Shown: positions 56,319 to 64,000 of the stretch, piece after piece
Layout of the letters: each line of letters starts with the position of its first letter
Position numbering within the stretch: the stretch's first letter is position 1
Assembly (NCBI RefSeq): GCF_007096385.1
Contig: NZ_VJWL01000001.1
Coordinates: 248,001-312,000 of the forward strand
DNA length: 64,000 bases
Direction of reading: 5' to 3'
From: Aliidiomarina halalkaliphila
GTDB lineage: Bacteria; Pseudomonadota; Gammaproteobacteria; Enterobacterales; Alteromonadaceae
Notes under the pieces: model-generated
Database searches by the model: none
What the model saw: only the letters and a program-made list of their open reading frames with translations
Told to the model about the DNA's origin: nothing
Position numbers and translations under genes: made by a program

Positions 56319-56339
56319 TTGTGTACTCTGTATACACAA
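56319..56339. promoter_or_regulatory. Palindrome upstream of the diguanylate cyclase gene
   Basis: TTGTGTA and TACACAA, 7-base perfect arms around 7 bases, 41 bases before the ATG at 56381. Fits a dimeric repressor site; regulator unknown. Confidence 0.45.
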
Positions 56340-56380
56340 TGAAATGAGGGTAAATTCTTCGAAGTTGAGGATCTAATTTT

Positions 56381-57397
56381 ATGCAACGTTTACTGGATAC
56401 GCTGGCGCGGGTTGTTGAACAAGAATCTGCGGATAGTTCGGATCTGGAGAATTTTGTGCGACCGTTACTGGACTTACTCGCCGATATCACCGGTTTGGAG
56501 TCGACCTATTTAACCTCAATTAATGATCAGGAATCGATACAAGAAATTGTGTATGCCGTGAACGCAAATGAGGAGCCTTTGATCCCTGAGGGGCTGCAGG
56601 TGCCGTGGGGAGATACCTTGTGTAAGCGGTCACTAGAAGAGGCACGTACCGTCACTCAGGATGTAGCTGCGACATGGGGGGATTCCGATGCAGCCCGTGA
56701 ACTCGGTTTAATGACTTACATGAGTGAGCCTGTAAGGGGTGTGGACGGCTCTATCGTAGGCACCTTGTGTGGTGTGAGTCGCAAGGCACAGCCAATTTCA
56801 CAAGAAGCCCTGCGTTTATTAGGTGTGTGTGCCAAAATCATTGGTTGGCAGTTGCAGCGCTCGGAGCTTATTTCGCAGTTACACGAACAGAATAAGGCCT
56901 TTGCAGCATCAGCACTGCTTGACCCCCTGACCGGTGTATTGAATAGACGTGGGTTAGAGAAAGAGCTGAAACGAGCAAATGCGGTGTTCAAACGCACGCA
57001 CCAACCCTACCACATCGCTTTTATCGATCTAGATAATTTTAAACAGATTAACGATACCTTTGGGCACGATGCGGGGGACCGTTTTTTACTTCAGGTGTGT
57101 GAACGGCTCAATACGACCTTGCGGGAAGGCGATGTTTTAGCGCGCGTGGGCGGTGATGAATTTGTGGTGATAGGTTGGCCTTCAAACATTACTACCGATG
57201 AACTAGCAGCTTTTAAACAGCGTTTGCAAGAGACCATCAGCGGCGACTATGCTATTGATGATTTTGTGATCGAGTACGGTGGAGCCAGCATAGGTACCGT
57301 ATTCGCGGCCGCAGAGGAGGAGTATATGGCTGTGCTAGAGCGGGCCGATCGGCAAATGTACGACGAGAAGAAGCGACGTCAGGGAAAAGCGAACTAG
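56381..57397 (+). CDS. GAF-GGDEF diguanylate cyclase
   Basis: 338 residues. N-terminal GAF sensor domain (about 20-160; GDTLCKRSLEEARTV resembles those of light- or ligand-sensing GAFs but has no chromophore Cys I can assign), then a GGDEF domain with DPLTGVLNRRGLE, the substrate-binding IDLDNFKQINDTFGHDAGD and active site GGDEF (257-261). The inhibitory site RxxD (248-251, REGD) is five residues upstream, so product feedback by cyclic di-GMP is expected. It makes cyclic di-GMP in the cytoplasm from two GTP. No EAL domain. The next gene (gcvA-like) starts 66 bases downstream. Confidence 0.92.
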   Translation: MQRLLDTLARVVEQESADSSDLENFVRPLLDLLADITGLESTYLTSINDQESIQEIVYAVNANEEPLIPEGLQVPWGDTLCKRSLEEARTVTQDVAATWGDSDAARELGLMTYMSEPVRGVDGSIVGTLCGVSRKAQPISQEALRLLGVCAKIIGWQLQRSELISQLHEQNKAFAASALLDPLTGVLNRRGLEKELKRANAVFKRTHQPYHIAFIDLDNFKQINDTFGHDAGDRFLLQVCERLNTTLREGDVLARVGGDEFVVIGWPSNITTDELAAFKQRLQETISGDYAIDDFVIEYGGASIGTVFAAAEEEYMAVLERADRQMYDEKKRRQGKAN

Positions 57398-57463
57398 CAG
57401 CATGGGTTTTGCTGTGTGAGCCTGATACACTAGCCCAAAGCGATTCGCGCACGGAGCGCCTGC

Positions 57464-58387
57464 ATGCGTAAACTACCCCCATTAAATGCATTGAAGTCTT
57501 TTGAGGCAGCAGCTCGGCACTTGAGCTTCACGAAAGCTGCAGAAGAGTTATTTGTGACTCAAGCTGCCGTCTCTCATCAGGTGAAAACGCTTGAAGAGTA
57601 CCTCGGCATTGCCTTGTTTATTCGTCGCAATCGCGCGTTATTGCTCACAGAAGCAGGCCAAGGCTATTACCTTGATATTCGCCAAATGTTCGAGCAGCTC
57701 ACCTTAGCAACTTCCAAGATAATGCTGGCCAGTGAGCAGGGCTCGCTAACCGTTTGTGTTCCCCCAGGATTTGCGATTTTATGGCTCGTACCTCGGTTAA
57801 GTCGGTTTCATGAAGCCCACCCAGAGGTTGATGTACGTCTTAAAGCCGTGGATGAAATCACTGGCTCACTTACCGACCATGTGGATGTGGCGATTTACTA
57901 CGGCCGGGGAACTTGGCCTGGCGTTACCTCGTATCGTTTACACAAGGAATATCTCATTCCGGTATGTTCGCCTTTGCTGCTGAATGGCCCAAAAGCATTA
58001 AAGACCCCTGCAGACTTAAAACAACATACCTTGCTTCACGATGAAACTCGAAATGCGTGGCGGGAATGGTTTTTGCGTGTACAAGAAGAGCCTCCGGTGA
58101 AAAAGACCGGTCCAGTATTTTCTCACTCGGCGTTAGCATTGAAAGCGGCTGTTCATGGTCAAGGGGTTGCCTTGGCGAACAGTGTGTTGGCCAAACCGGA
58201 ATTAGATTCCGGTCATTTGGTGCAGGTTTTTCCAGAAGCATTACCTACAGCAGAAGCCTTTTATATGGTGTGTCGAGAATCGCAAGCGGATGTAGGGAAA
58301 GTGGCGCGTTTTCGTGATTGGATTTTGGCGGAAGTGAAGCGCGATGAACAGGAAAGTGCAGAACACCAAAATACACAGCAGTCATAA
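57464..58387 (+). CDS. gcvA: LysR-family regulator, GcvA-like
   Basis: 307 residues. PPLNALKSFEAAARHLSFTKAAEELFVTQAAVSHQVKTLEEYLG is the typical GcvA helix-turn-helix segment, followed by the LysR effector domain. GcvA controls the glycine cleavage operon in E. coli. The order gcvA, small gene, rlmM matches E. coli gcvA-ygdD-rlmM, which supports the call. No gcv genes are in the window, so its targets are elsewhere. GcvA-type regulators are numerous, so the symbol is moderate. Confidence 0.8.
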   Translation: MRKLPPLNALKSFEAAARHLSFTKAAEELFVTQAAVSHQVKTLEEYLGIALFIRRNRALLLTEAGQGYYLDIRQMFEQLTLATSKIMLASEQGSLTVCVPPGFAILWLVPRLSRFHEAHPEVDVRLKAVDEITGSLTDHVDVAIYYGRGTWPGVTSYRLHKEYLIPVCSPLLLNGPKALKTPADLKQHTLLHDETRNAWREWFLRVQEEPPVKKTGPVFSHSALALKAAVHGQGVALANSVLAKPELDSGHLVQVFPEALPTAEAFYMVCRESQADVGKVARFRDWILAEVKRDEQESAEHQNTQQS

Positions 58388-58402
58388 AGAGCAAATAGAG
58401 AT

Positions 58403-58993
58403 ATGGTTCACATTGTATTTGCCCATGGTGCGGGCGCAGGCCCTGAAAGTGACTTTATGCAGCACATTAGTGGCCTATTGGAAGAAAAAGGCTATAAAGT
58501 TCAGCGGATCGCCTTTCCTTACTGGCAAAAGGTGCTGCAAACTGGTAAAAAGCGTCCTCCAGATCGCGCTCCCGTATTGGATCAGTATTTTGTGGAGACA
58601 GTGCAAGCGCTCCGAGACCCCGGTCAACCGCTATTTGTGATGGGCAAGTCTATGGGAGCAAGGGTTGCGGCCCGTACGGCAGAACAATTGGGTGCAACGG
58701 GTATGATTGGGCTAGGGTTTCCTTTTCACCCACCTGGGAAGCCGGAGCGGGATCGATTCGATGATCTTGCCTGCGCTCATGTTCCTAGCCTTATTATTCA
58801 AGGCAGTCGCGACCCCTTTGGCAACGAGAGCTGGCTCGAACTCGAGAGATTGCCATCGTTTGTTCGTGTGCAATGGCTTGCCGCTGCAAATCATGATTTG
58901 GTTGCCCCCAAGCGAACTGGACTAAGTCCGGAACAAGGGTGGCAACAGGTGGTGGATATGGTCGATCAATTCATTCAAGAACAATTAAATTAG
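58403..58993 (+). CDS. Alpha/beta hydrolase, KANL3/Tex30-like
   Basis: 196 residues. AHGAGAGPESDFM, nucleophile elbow GKSMGAR and the C-terminal NHDLVAPK (His of the triad) fit the small dienelactone-hydrolase-like KANL3/Tex30 family. Substrate unknown. It is 15 bases after gcvA and 10 before rlmM, so is in the same operon; E. coli has ygdD at this place instead. Confidence 0.85.
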   Translation: MVHIVFAHGAGAGPESDFMQHISGLLEEKGYKVQRIAFPYWQKVLQTGKKRPPDRAPVLDQYFVETVQALRDPGQPLFVMGKSMGARVAARTAEQLGATGMIGLGFPFHPPGKPERDRFDDLACAHVPSLIIQGSRDPFGNESWLELERLPSFVRVQWLAAANHDLVAPKRTGLSPEQGWQQVVDMVDQFIQEQLN

Positions 58994-59003
58994 AGTACGC
59001 ATT

Positions 59004-60074
59004 ATGTCTGTTGTGTTGTATTGCCGAGCTGGCTTTGAAGGTGAGTGCGCCGCTGAAATTCAGGAGCGAGCCGGCGCCTTGGGCGTATATGGCTATTGCA
59101 AAACGCAACCGAATTCCGGATTAGTTATCTTTGAATGCAAGCCGGAAGAGGGCGATCATTTGGCCCGTAAAATTCCGGTGGCTGAGCTTATTTTTTCGCG
59201 CCAACTGTTTGTTAAAGTGGGTGAACTCAACAATCTTCCAGTGGATGACCGCATTGGTCCGATGGTGGAAGCCTTTGCAGGCAGTCAGTTAGCCGGACGT
59301 TTGTGGTTAGAGACCACGGATACCAACGATGGTCGGGCGTTGTCTCCATTGTGTAAGAAAATTGCCCACCCCTTTGAGAACGCGTTGCGCGATGCGGGTT
59401 TATTAACCAAAGAGGACGTGGCAAATCGTCCAGTGCTGCATGTGCTCTTCCGTAGTACCCACGCCGTCATGCTAGGTTATTCGTACAGCTATAACCATGC
59501 TCCATATCCTATGGGTATTCCCCGCATCCGCACGCCGAAAGGGGCGCCGTCGCGTTCCGCTGCAAAATTAGCTGAAGGCTTTAAAGTCATGATTCCTGCT
59601 CACGAGTTGGAAAAGCGGGTGGAGCCCGGAATGCGGGCGGTAGATTTAGGAGCAAGCCCTGGGGGTTGGACGTCGGTATTGGTGTACCACAATATGATGG
59701 TCGCTGCGGTGGATAACGGCCCTATGGATGCAGGGTTAATGGATTCTGGGCAAGTGAATCATTACCGTGAAGATGGTTTCTCGTTTTTACCCAAGCGGAA
59801 GAACGTACGCTGGTTAGTCTGTGACATGGTAGAGAAGCCGGTGCGCGTCGCCCACCTTATGGCGGACTGGTTTATCGGTGAGTGGTGTCACGATGCCATG
59901 TTCAACCTAAAACTCCCTATGAAAAAGCGCTATGCGGCGGTCCAACAGTATTTGCAAGCGATTCGTGATCGTTTAGATGAAGCGGAAGTGTGGGGATACG
60001 AATTAAGTGCCAAGCACTTATATCATGACCGTGAAGAAGTCACAGTCTATTTGCGACGTAAGCTTAAAACCTAA
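59004..60074 (+). CDS. rlmM: 23S rRNA 2'-O-ribose methyltransferase RlmM (C2498)
   Basis: 356 residues. N-terminal THUMP-like domain (YCRAGFEGECAAEIQERAG) and C-terminal Rossmann methyltransferase with SAM motif DLGASPGGWTSVL (about 208-220). K-D-K-E catalytic residues appear as conserved Lys and Asp around MRAVDLGA and CDMVEKP. It methylates C2498 of 23S rRNA. Last gene of the operon. Confidence 0.95.
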   Translation: MSVVLYCRAGFEGECAAEIQERAGALGVYGYCKTQPNSGLVIFECKPEEGDHLARKIPVAELIFSRQLFVKVGELNNLPVDDRIGPMVEAFAGSQLAGRLWLETTDTNDGRALSPLCKKIAHPFENALRDAGLLTKEDVANRPVLHVLFRSTHAVMLGYSYSYNHAPYPMGIPRIRTPKGAPSRSAAKLAEGFKVMIPAHELEKRVEPGMRAVDLGASPGGWTSVLVYHNMMVAAVDNGPMDAGLMDSGQVNHYREDGFSFLPKRKNVRWLVCDMVEKPVRVAHLMADWFIGEWCHDAMFNLKLPMKKRYAAVQQYLQAIRDRLDEAEVWGYELSAKHLYHDREEVTVYLRRKLKT

Positions 60075-60112
60075 GCTTAAAAACTAAGTTTTTATGCTGG
60101 CTAGGCGGAACA

Positions 60113-60142
60113 TAAAAAAGACCACGCAGGCGTGGTCTTTTT
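60113..60142. terminator. Bidirectional terminator between rlmM and the IDH gene
   Basis: AAAAAAGACCACG and CGTGGTCTTTTTT arms with a 4-base loop. Serves rlmM (plus) and the convergent isocitrate dehydrogenase (minus). Confidence 0.93.
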
Positions 60143-60156
60143 TATTGCGCAATACC

Positions 60157-61161
60157 TTACAGGCGATCGAGAATTGCTTGGGTGAAATCAGTGGTGCCGT
60201 GCTTGCCGCCAAGATCGCGGGTCGTGCGGTCGCCAGATTCAATCACATCCCGTAATGCGTTATGGATACTCTGGGCTTGCTCATGCATACCCAAATGCTC
60301 CAGCATTTGGATCGATGCCAAAATTACTGAACTTGGGTTCGCCAAATTCTGGCCAGCGATATCTGGGGCAGAGCCATGAACCGCTTCGAAAATCGCACAT
60401 TTCTCGCCAATGTTCGCGCCTGGTGCCATGCCCAAGCCACCGACTAAGCCAGCACATAAATCCGATAGAATGTCACCAAAGAGGTTAGTCGTGACGATGA
60501 CATCAAAGATCTCTGGGCTCATCACTAGCTTCATGCAGGTTGCGTCGACGATCATTTCTTCGAACGCGATTTCAGGGTAGTCTTTCGCGACCTCTCGGGC
60601 GACAGCAAGGAACATGCCTGAAGTGGTTTTCAGGATATTGGCTTTGTGCACGGCCGTCACTTTCTTGCGGTTCTCGCGCTTGGCTAGCTCGAACGCAAAG
60701 CGAACGATACGTTCACAGCCAATGCGGGTCACCTTACTCATGGCTTCCGCTTCGCTGCCGTCATCAGCGGTGCGCTGCCCCAGTCCTGAATACATTCCTT
60801 CGGTGTTTTCCCGAATAGTAATGATATCAATGTTCTCGTAACGGGCTTGCGTGCCTTTGAATGAATTGACTGGGCGTACATTGGCATACAAGCCAAAATG
60901 CTTACGCAAGGTGACATTAATGGACGTAAAGCCACCACCAACTGGCGTTGTGAGAGGGCCCTTGAGTGTAATTCCATTGCGCTCGATCGCTTCTAGCGTT
61001 TGTGCAGGCAATAACTCGCCGTGTTTCTCCAATGCGACTAAACCTGCATCGGCGAACTCATAGGTAAAGCCACAGCCAGCTTTATCCATAATCTTCAGCG
61101 CAGACTCAATAATATCCGGGCCGATACCGTCGCCCGGGATAACCGTAATCGTTTGACTCAT
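60157..61161 (-). CDS. Isocitrate dehydrogenase, NAD-dependent type
   Basis: 334 residues, the short type of the isocitrate/isopropylmalate family. VIPGDGIGPDI, GPLTTPVGGGFTSINVTLRKHFGLYANVRPV, IRENTEGMYSGLG, VHKANILK and the NAD-site region NLFGDILSDLCAGLVGG match NAD-type enzymes. E. coli NADP-IDH is about 416 residues, so this is distinct. It turns isocitrate to 2-oxoglutarate, supplying the sucAB complex. The cofactor is inferred from similarity to NAD-IDH. Not next to gltA or the sdh cluster. Confidence 0.9.
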   Translation of the reverse strand: MSQTITVIPGDGIGPDIIESALKIMDKAGCGFTYEFADAGLVALEKHGELLPAQTLEAIERNGITLKGPLTTPVGGGFTSINVTLRKHFGLYANVRPVNSFKGTQARYENIDIITIRENTEGMYSGLGQRTADDGSEAEAMSKVTRIGCERIVRFAFELAKRENRKKVTAVHKANILKTTSGMFLAVAREVAKDYPEIAFEEMIVDATCMKLVMSPEIFDVIVTTNLFGDILSDLCAGLVGGLGMAPGANIGEKCAIFEAVHGSAPDIAGQNLANPSSVILASIQMLEHLGMHEQAQSIHNALRDVIESGDRTTRDLGGKHGTTDFTQAILDRL

Positions 61162-61402
61162 TCAGTAACCCTTACTGTACAACTTGATGAATGTCGTGAT
61201 TCGTAATTTGGGGGGCTTTTATACCACTTTTCCGCTATGTGCTCCAGTGGAGACCAACGCAAAACGCCTGCGACTATAGTAGCAGATGAAGCGCACTGAA
61301 GCTTACGCGTGGGGTTTATAGCCAGCATAGATGGGGCGAATTAACGGAAGTACCCCTATGGCATTACACCGGGCGTGGTGATGTTGTGCGCGCAAGCGAG
61401 AG

Positions 61403-61774
61403 CTACTGACTAAACTCCGCTTCATAGGCGGTGTCACCCCAAGCAAAGAGTAGGTCATGCACAAACAGCAGGGGTGTGGTTTCGTCTCGGGTTGTCATCC
61501 CATCGGATTTCACGTGATGTGTGCGATAAAACAAGATAAGGATATCACCGCGTTCATTGGTTCGTGCTTCACTAATGTCTGGAGGCCCGAGCAAGCGCAA
61601 AACTTCATCACGATGGGTGCCGATTTTAAGCCGCCCAATATATTTGCGATTGAAAATTTCGCGCTCGCGCCAGGTCATGGTTTCTGGGTTTGCCGTATAG
61701 AATTGCTGCATGCCCACAAATACGAGGGCATACAGGACAAATCCGACAATCATGATCAGAAACCCTTTTTTCAC
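61403..61774 (-). CDS. DUF3192 family protein
   Basis: 123 residues. Start is a GTG at 61774 with AAGGA six bases upstream, just after the ppnN stop. The N-terminal segment KKGFLIMIVGFVLYALVFV is a membrane anchor or signal. The core LKIGTHRDEVLRLLGPPDISEA and FYRTHHVKSDGMTTRDETTPLLF is DUF3192, known from Vibrio, Shewanella and allies. Probable envelope protein of unknown role. Nine ORF residues upstream belong to the end of ppnN in another frame. The next 240 bases downstream hold no gene I can see. Confidence 0.86.
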   Translation of the reverse strand: MKKGFLIMIVGFVLYALVFVGMQQFYTANPETMTWREREIFNRKYIGRLKIGTHRDEVLRLLGPPDISEARTNERGDILILFYRTHHVKSDGMTTRDETTPLLFVHDLLFAWGDTAYEAEFSQ

Positions 61775-61776
61775 GT

Positions 61777-63135
61777 TTAGTCCTTCACAACTCGGTAGCA
61801 CGGTTGATATTTTGTCCCACCTGGAAGTTTCATGCGATCCTGTTGAACGAAGCTTTCCAGCAGTTCATCGAGTTCATGCATAAGATCTTTGTCGCCGTGA
61901 ATCAAATAGGGGCCATGTTTACGAATTTCACGTAACCCTGGCTCTTTTACGTTACCGGCGACAATCGACGAAAATGCTCGGCGTAAATCCGCGGCTAGTT
62001 TTTCTTTTGGCTGATTTTTGCTGAGATTCAACGAGGCCACATTTGCATGTGTGGGCTCAAATGGCTGTTGAAATTGCTCTTCAATGTAGAGCGTCCAGTT
62101 GAAATGATAGGCATCACCACTGTCTTGGCGGTAGCGCTTCACACCGGCCATTCCAGTTTGCACGTGTTGGGCCACAGCCACAGGATCATCAACAATGATC
62201 TTATAGTATTTGGTCGCATCGTCGCCGAGGGTGTTTTGCAAAAAGCGATCGACTTTTTCCCAATAGGCTTTGGCATGGCTGGGGCCTGTGAGAATCACGG
62301 GCAGCACCTGGCTCTGGTTGTCTGGGTGCATCAAGATACCCAACAAATACAAGAGCTCCTCGGCCGTTCCTGCCCCACCTGGGAAAATAATAATGGCGTG
62401 GGCACAGCGCACGAAGGCTTCTAAGCGCTTTTCGATATCTGGCATGATCACCAGTTCGTTCACAATTGGATTCGGGGGCTCGGCAGCGATAATGCCAGGC
62501 TCGGTGAGTCCGAAGTAACGGGCATCTTTTACCCGCTGCTTAGCATGGCCAATGGTGGCCCCTTTCATGGGGCCTTTCATGGCACCCGGACCACAGCCGG
62601 TACACACATTGAAACCGCGTAAACCGAGCTCATAACCTACAACCTTGGTGTATTTGTACTCCACCTCAGAAATAGAATGCCCGCCCCAACACACAACCAT
62701 GTCAGGTTCTTGAATAGGTTTTACGACCCCAGCATTGCGTAAAATATCAAACACCACATGGGTTAAATGGCGTGTGCTCATGGCGTTGAGCACGTCGGCT
62801 GGATACTTCTCTCCCACAAATAGAATATCGCGGAGCACGGCTTCGACATGTTCGCGAATACCGACAATCAGTTCGCCGTCGACAAAGGCGGACGGTGGGG
62901 GATTGATTAATTCGAGCTTCACTCCGCGCTCGCGGCGAATGACATTGACTTCAAAATCGGTAAATTGGTCAAAGATATCGGCGCTATTATCGGTATGGCT
63001 TCCCACGTTCAGTACCGCTAACACACAGTTGCGGAATAAACGATACAGGGGGCTATCGGTTGATTGCTGTAACCGATCGATCTCTATTTGTGAGAGCAAC
63101 GACATGCTGCCCTGAGGTGACAATGAAATTCTCAT
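61777..63135 (-). CDS. ppnN: Pyrimidine/purine nucleotide 5'-monophosphate nucleosidase
   Basis: 452 residues (E. coli PpnN, formerly YgdH, about 454). [20 protein letters not shown] begins it; the LOG-family active site [10 protein letters not shown] is at 251-260, with [11 protein letters not shown] earlier. It cleaves nucleoside monophosphates at the N-glycosidic bond and is activated by (p)ppGpp in E. coli. AAGGAG is about 12 bases from the ATG. It overlaps the DUF3192 gene in the stop/start region. Its neighbour queF is on the same strand, as in E. coli. Confidence 0.94.
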   Translation of the reverse strand: MRISLSPQGSMSLLSQIEIDRLQQSTDSPLYRLFRNCVLAVLNVGSHTDNSADIFDQFTDFEVNVIRRERGVKLELINPPPSAFVDGELIVGIREHVEAVLRDILFVGEKYPADVLNAMSTRHLTHVVFDILRNAGVVKPIQEPDMVVCWGGHSISEVEYKYTKVVGYELGLRGFNVCTGCGPGAMKGPMKGATIGHAKQRVKDARYFGLTEPGIIAAEPPNPIVNELVIMPDIEKRLEAFVRCAHAIIIFPGGAGTAEELLYLLGILMHPDNQSQVLPVILTGPSHAKAYWEKVDRFLQNTLGDDATKYYKIIVDDPVAVAQHVQTGMAGVKRYRQDSGDAYHFNWTLYIEEQFQQPFEPTHANVASLNLSKNQPKEKLAADLRRAFSSIVAGNVKEPGLREIRKHGPYLIHGDKDLMHELDELLESFVQQDRMKLPGGTKYQPCYRVVKD

Positions 63136-63313
63136 ATTCTCTTATTTCTCCTTGGTACTCATATTCCCTGAGCTCATCTTTTCCGTTTTATTTTGTGTCT
63201 TCTTCTTCATCATTCTGAGCGTATTAGCCTATCAGACCTTACTCATTTCGGCATCTGCTTGAGGTCAGAATACGCAGTAACAAGGTAAACGATCAACATA
63301 AACCGTGTTTGAA

Positions 63314-64000
63314 TCACTGACGTACTAAGCGCCCTTGTAATAATTCACCTTCGTTAGCCACAATCTGTTGCTGATGAGTGCTTCGCAGGGGATTGATATC
63401 CAGACCGCCACGGCGAGTATAGCGGGCAGAAACCACAAGTGAGTGACAATGCCCGTAATGCATTAAATCGGTAAATATACGCTCGACGCATTGCTCGTGA
63501 AACTCATTGTGGTTGCGAAATGAGATAATGTATTGCAGTAATGTTTTTTGGCACATTTTAGGACCTTGATAAGCGATATACACCGAGCCCCAGTCAGGTT
63601 GATTGGTAATTAAGCAATTCGATTTCAAGAGGTGGCTATGCAAATGCTCAGTGACAATTTCCCCGTGAGGGTCACACAAGCTATTCAGTAGGCTGGGATT
63701 GTAATCATAGCAGTTAGCGTTAACTTCTTGCTGATCGATACATGCACCTTGCCACTGAGAAATACCCCGTTGACTGTACTCATCGAGTCTATAAATTCGC
63801 ACCTGAACCGCGCTGCCCGCACATACCGATAAATCTTTTTGCAGTTGTTCAGCGACGGCCTCATCACTCGCAAAAACACTTTGGTTAAATCCATTCAAAT
63901 AGAGCTTGAATGATTTTGATTCAATCAAGTTCGGGCTGGTTGCTGGCACTTCAACTTCGAGGATCGCAACTTCAGGTACACCAGAGGGCTTAAGCCATGA
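63314..64000 (-). CDS. queF: NADPH-dependent 7-cyano-7-deazaguanine reductase QueF (N-terminus beyond window)
   Basis: Partial gene leaving the right edge; about 228 C-terminal residues are visible. [32 protein letters not shown] and [15 protein letters not shown] are QueF blocks. The bases up to 64000 continue in frame with [12 protein letters not shown], which matches the family upstream of the first apparent start, so that start (63949) is internal. The nucleophile Cys and NADPH-site Glu/His of the long E. coli-type enzyme lie in this and the missing part. It reduces preQ0 to preQ1 in queuosine synthesis. The 178-base gap to ppnN holds no gene. Confidence 0.94.
   Translation of the reverse strand, partial: SWLKPSGVPEVAILEVEVPATSPNLIESKSFKLYLNGFNQSVFASDEAVAEQLQKDLSVCAGSAVQVRIYRLDEYSQRGISQWQGACIDQQEVNANCYDYNPSLLNSLCDPHGEIVTEHLHSHLLKSNCLITNQPDWGSVYIAYQGPKMCQKTLLQYIISFRNHNEFHEQCVERIFTDLMHYGHCHSLVVSARYTRRGGLDINPLRSTHQQQIVANEGELLQGRLVRQ

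Noticed and set aside
63136-63313. Small gene or RNA in the ppnN-queF gap
   Set aside because: No open frame with a ribosome site and no clear hairpin-plus-T terminator; pyrimidine-rich leader only.
1-64000. tRNA or rRNA genes
   Set aside because: No cloverleaf with conserved GGTTCGA-type T-loop or CCA end, and no rRNA sequence, was seen in any intergenic gap.

Overview
The window is a gene-dense piece of a gammaproteobacterial chromosome with near-balanced base composition. Gene content and order (gltA divergent from sdhCDAB-sucABCD, ydbH-ynbE-ydbL, gcvA-hydrolase-rlmM, ppnN next to queF, a DUF3192 protein, a valine-catabolic mms operon, metA with metY) point to a marine Alteromonadales-type organism, possibly Idiomarina-like. 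That placement is inferred from recognised families and synteny, not from a search. I see no rRNA, tRNA, CRISPR array, transposase, integrase or prophage gene.

Layout. 1-1087: partial sppA. 1351-6428: an unrecognised membrane protein, then metallophosphoesterase, rhlE and a DMT transporter. 6529-6788: repeat cluster A. 6819-14213: RND efflux operon (adaptor plus two permeases). 14427-16657: methionine genes metY, behind tandem MetJ boxes, and metA. 16864-28419: TCA block, gltA against sdhCDAB, sucAB and sucCD, which a terminator and an internal promoter appear to divide into separate units. 28541-29048: repeat cluster B. 29072-31366: a lipoprotein gene divergent from an AztD-like zinc chaperone gene, with a Zur-type box between them. 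31504-32013: repeat cluster C.

32019-36812: a LysR regulator divergent from an operon of ACAD10/11-like acyl-CoA dehydrogenase, aminoglycoside-phosphotransferase-like kinase, histidine phosphatase and SDR. The first two resemble the LvaC and LvaA steps of 4-hydroxyacyl-CoA degradation. 36868-39603: PhzF, alpha/beta hydrolase and pirin. 39749-42636: 5-oxoprolinase genes pxpABC behind a small membrane protein gene. 42703-44726: glnS and a DUF1289 protein. 44729-51387: AraC regulator divergent from the valine operon mmsA, acyl-CoA dehydrogenase, HIBCH-type hydrolase, mmsB and SDR. 51507-55360: ydbH-ynbE-ydbL. 55631-60074: DUF1415 protein, GAF-GGDEF diguanylate cyclase, gcvA-like regulator, hydrolase, rlmM. 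60157-64000: NAD-type isocitrate dehydrogenase, DUF3192 protein, ppnN and partial queF.

The least explained feature is the repeat family in clusters A, B and C. Units of about 105-130 bp in two alternating types fold as an outer stem enclosing two hairpins. Stem arms change in compensating pairs between copies while a GGGA loop in the first hairpin stays fixed. This suggests selection on a folded nucleic acid rather than random palindromes. One copy has lost its palindrome exactly between 5-bp direct repeats, and another is a type 1/type 2 hybrid.
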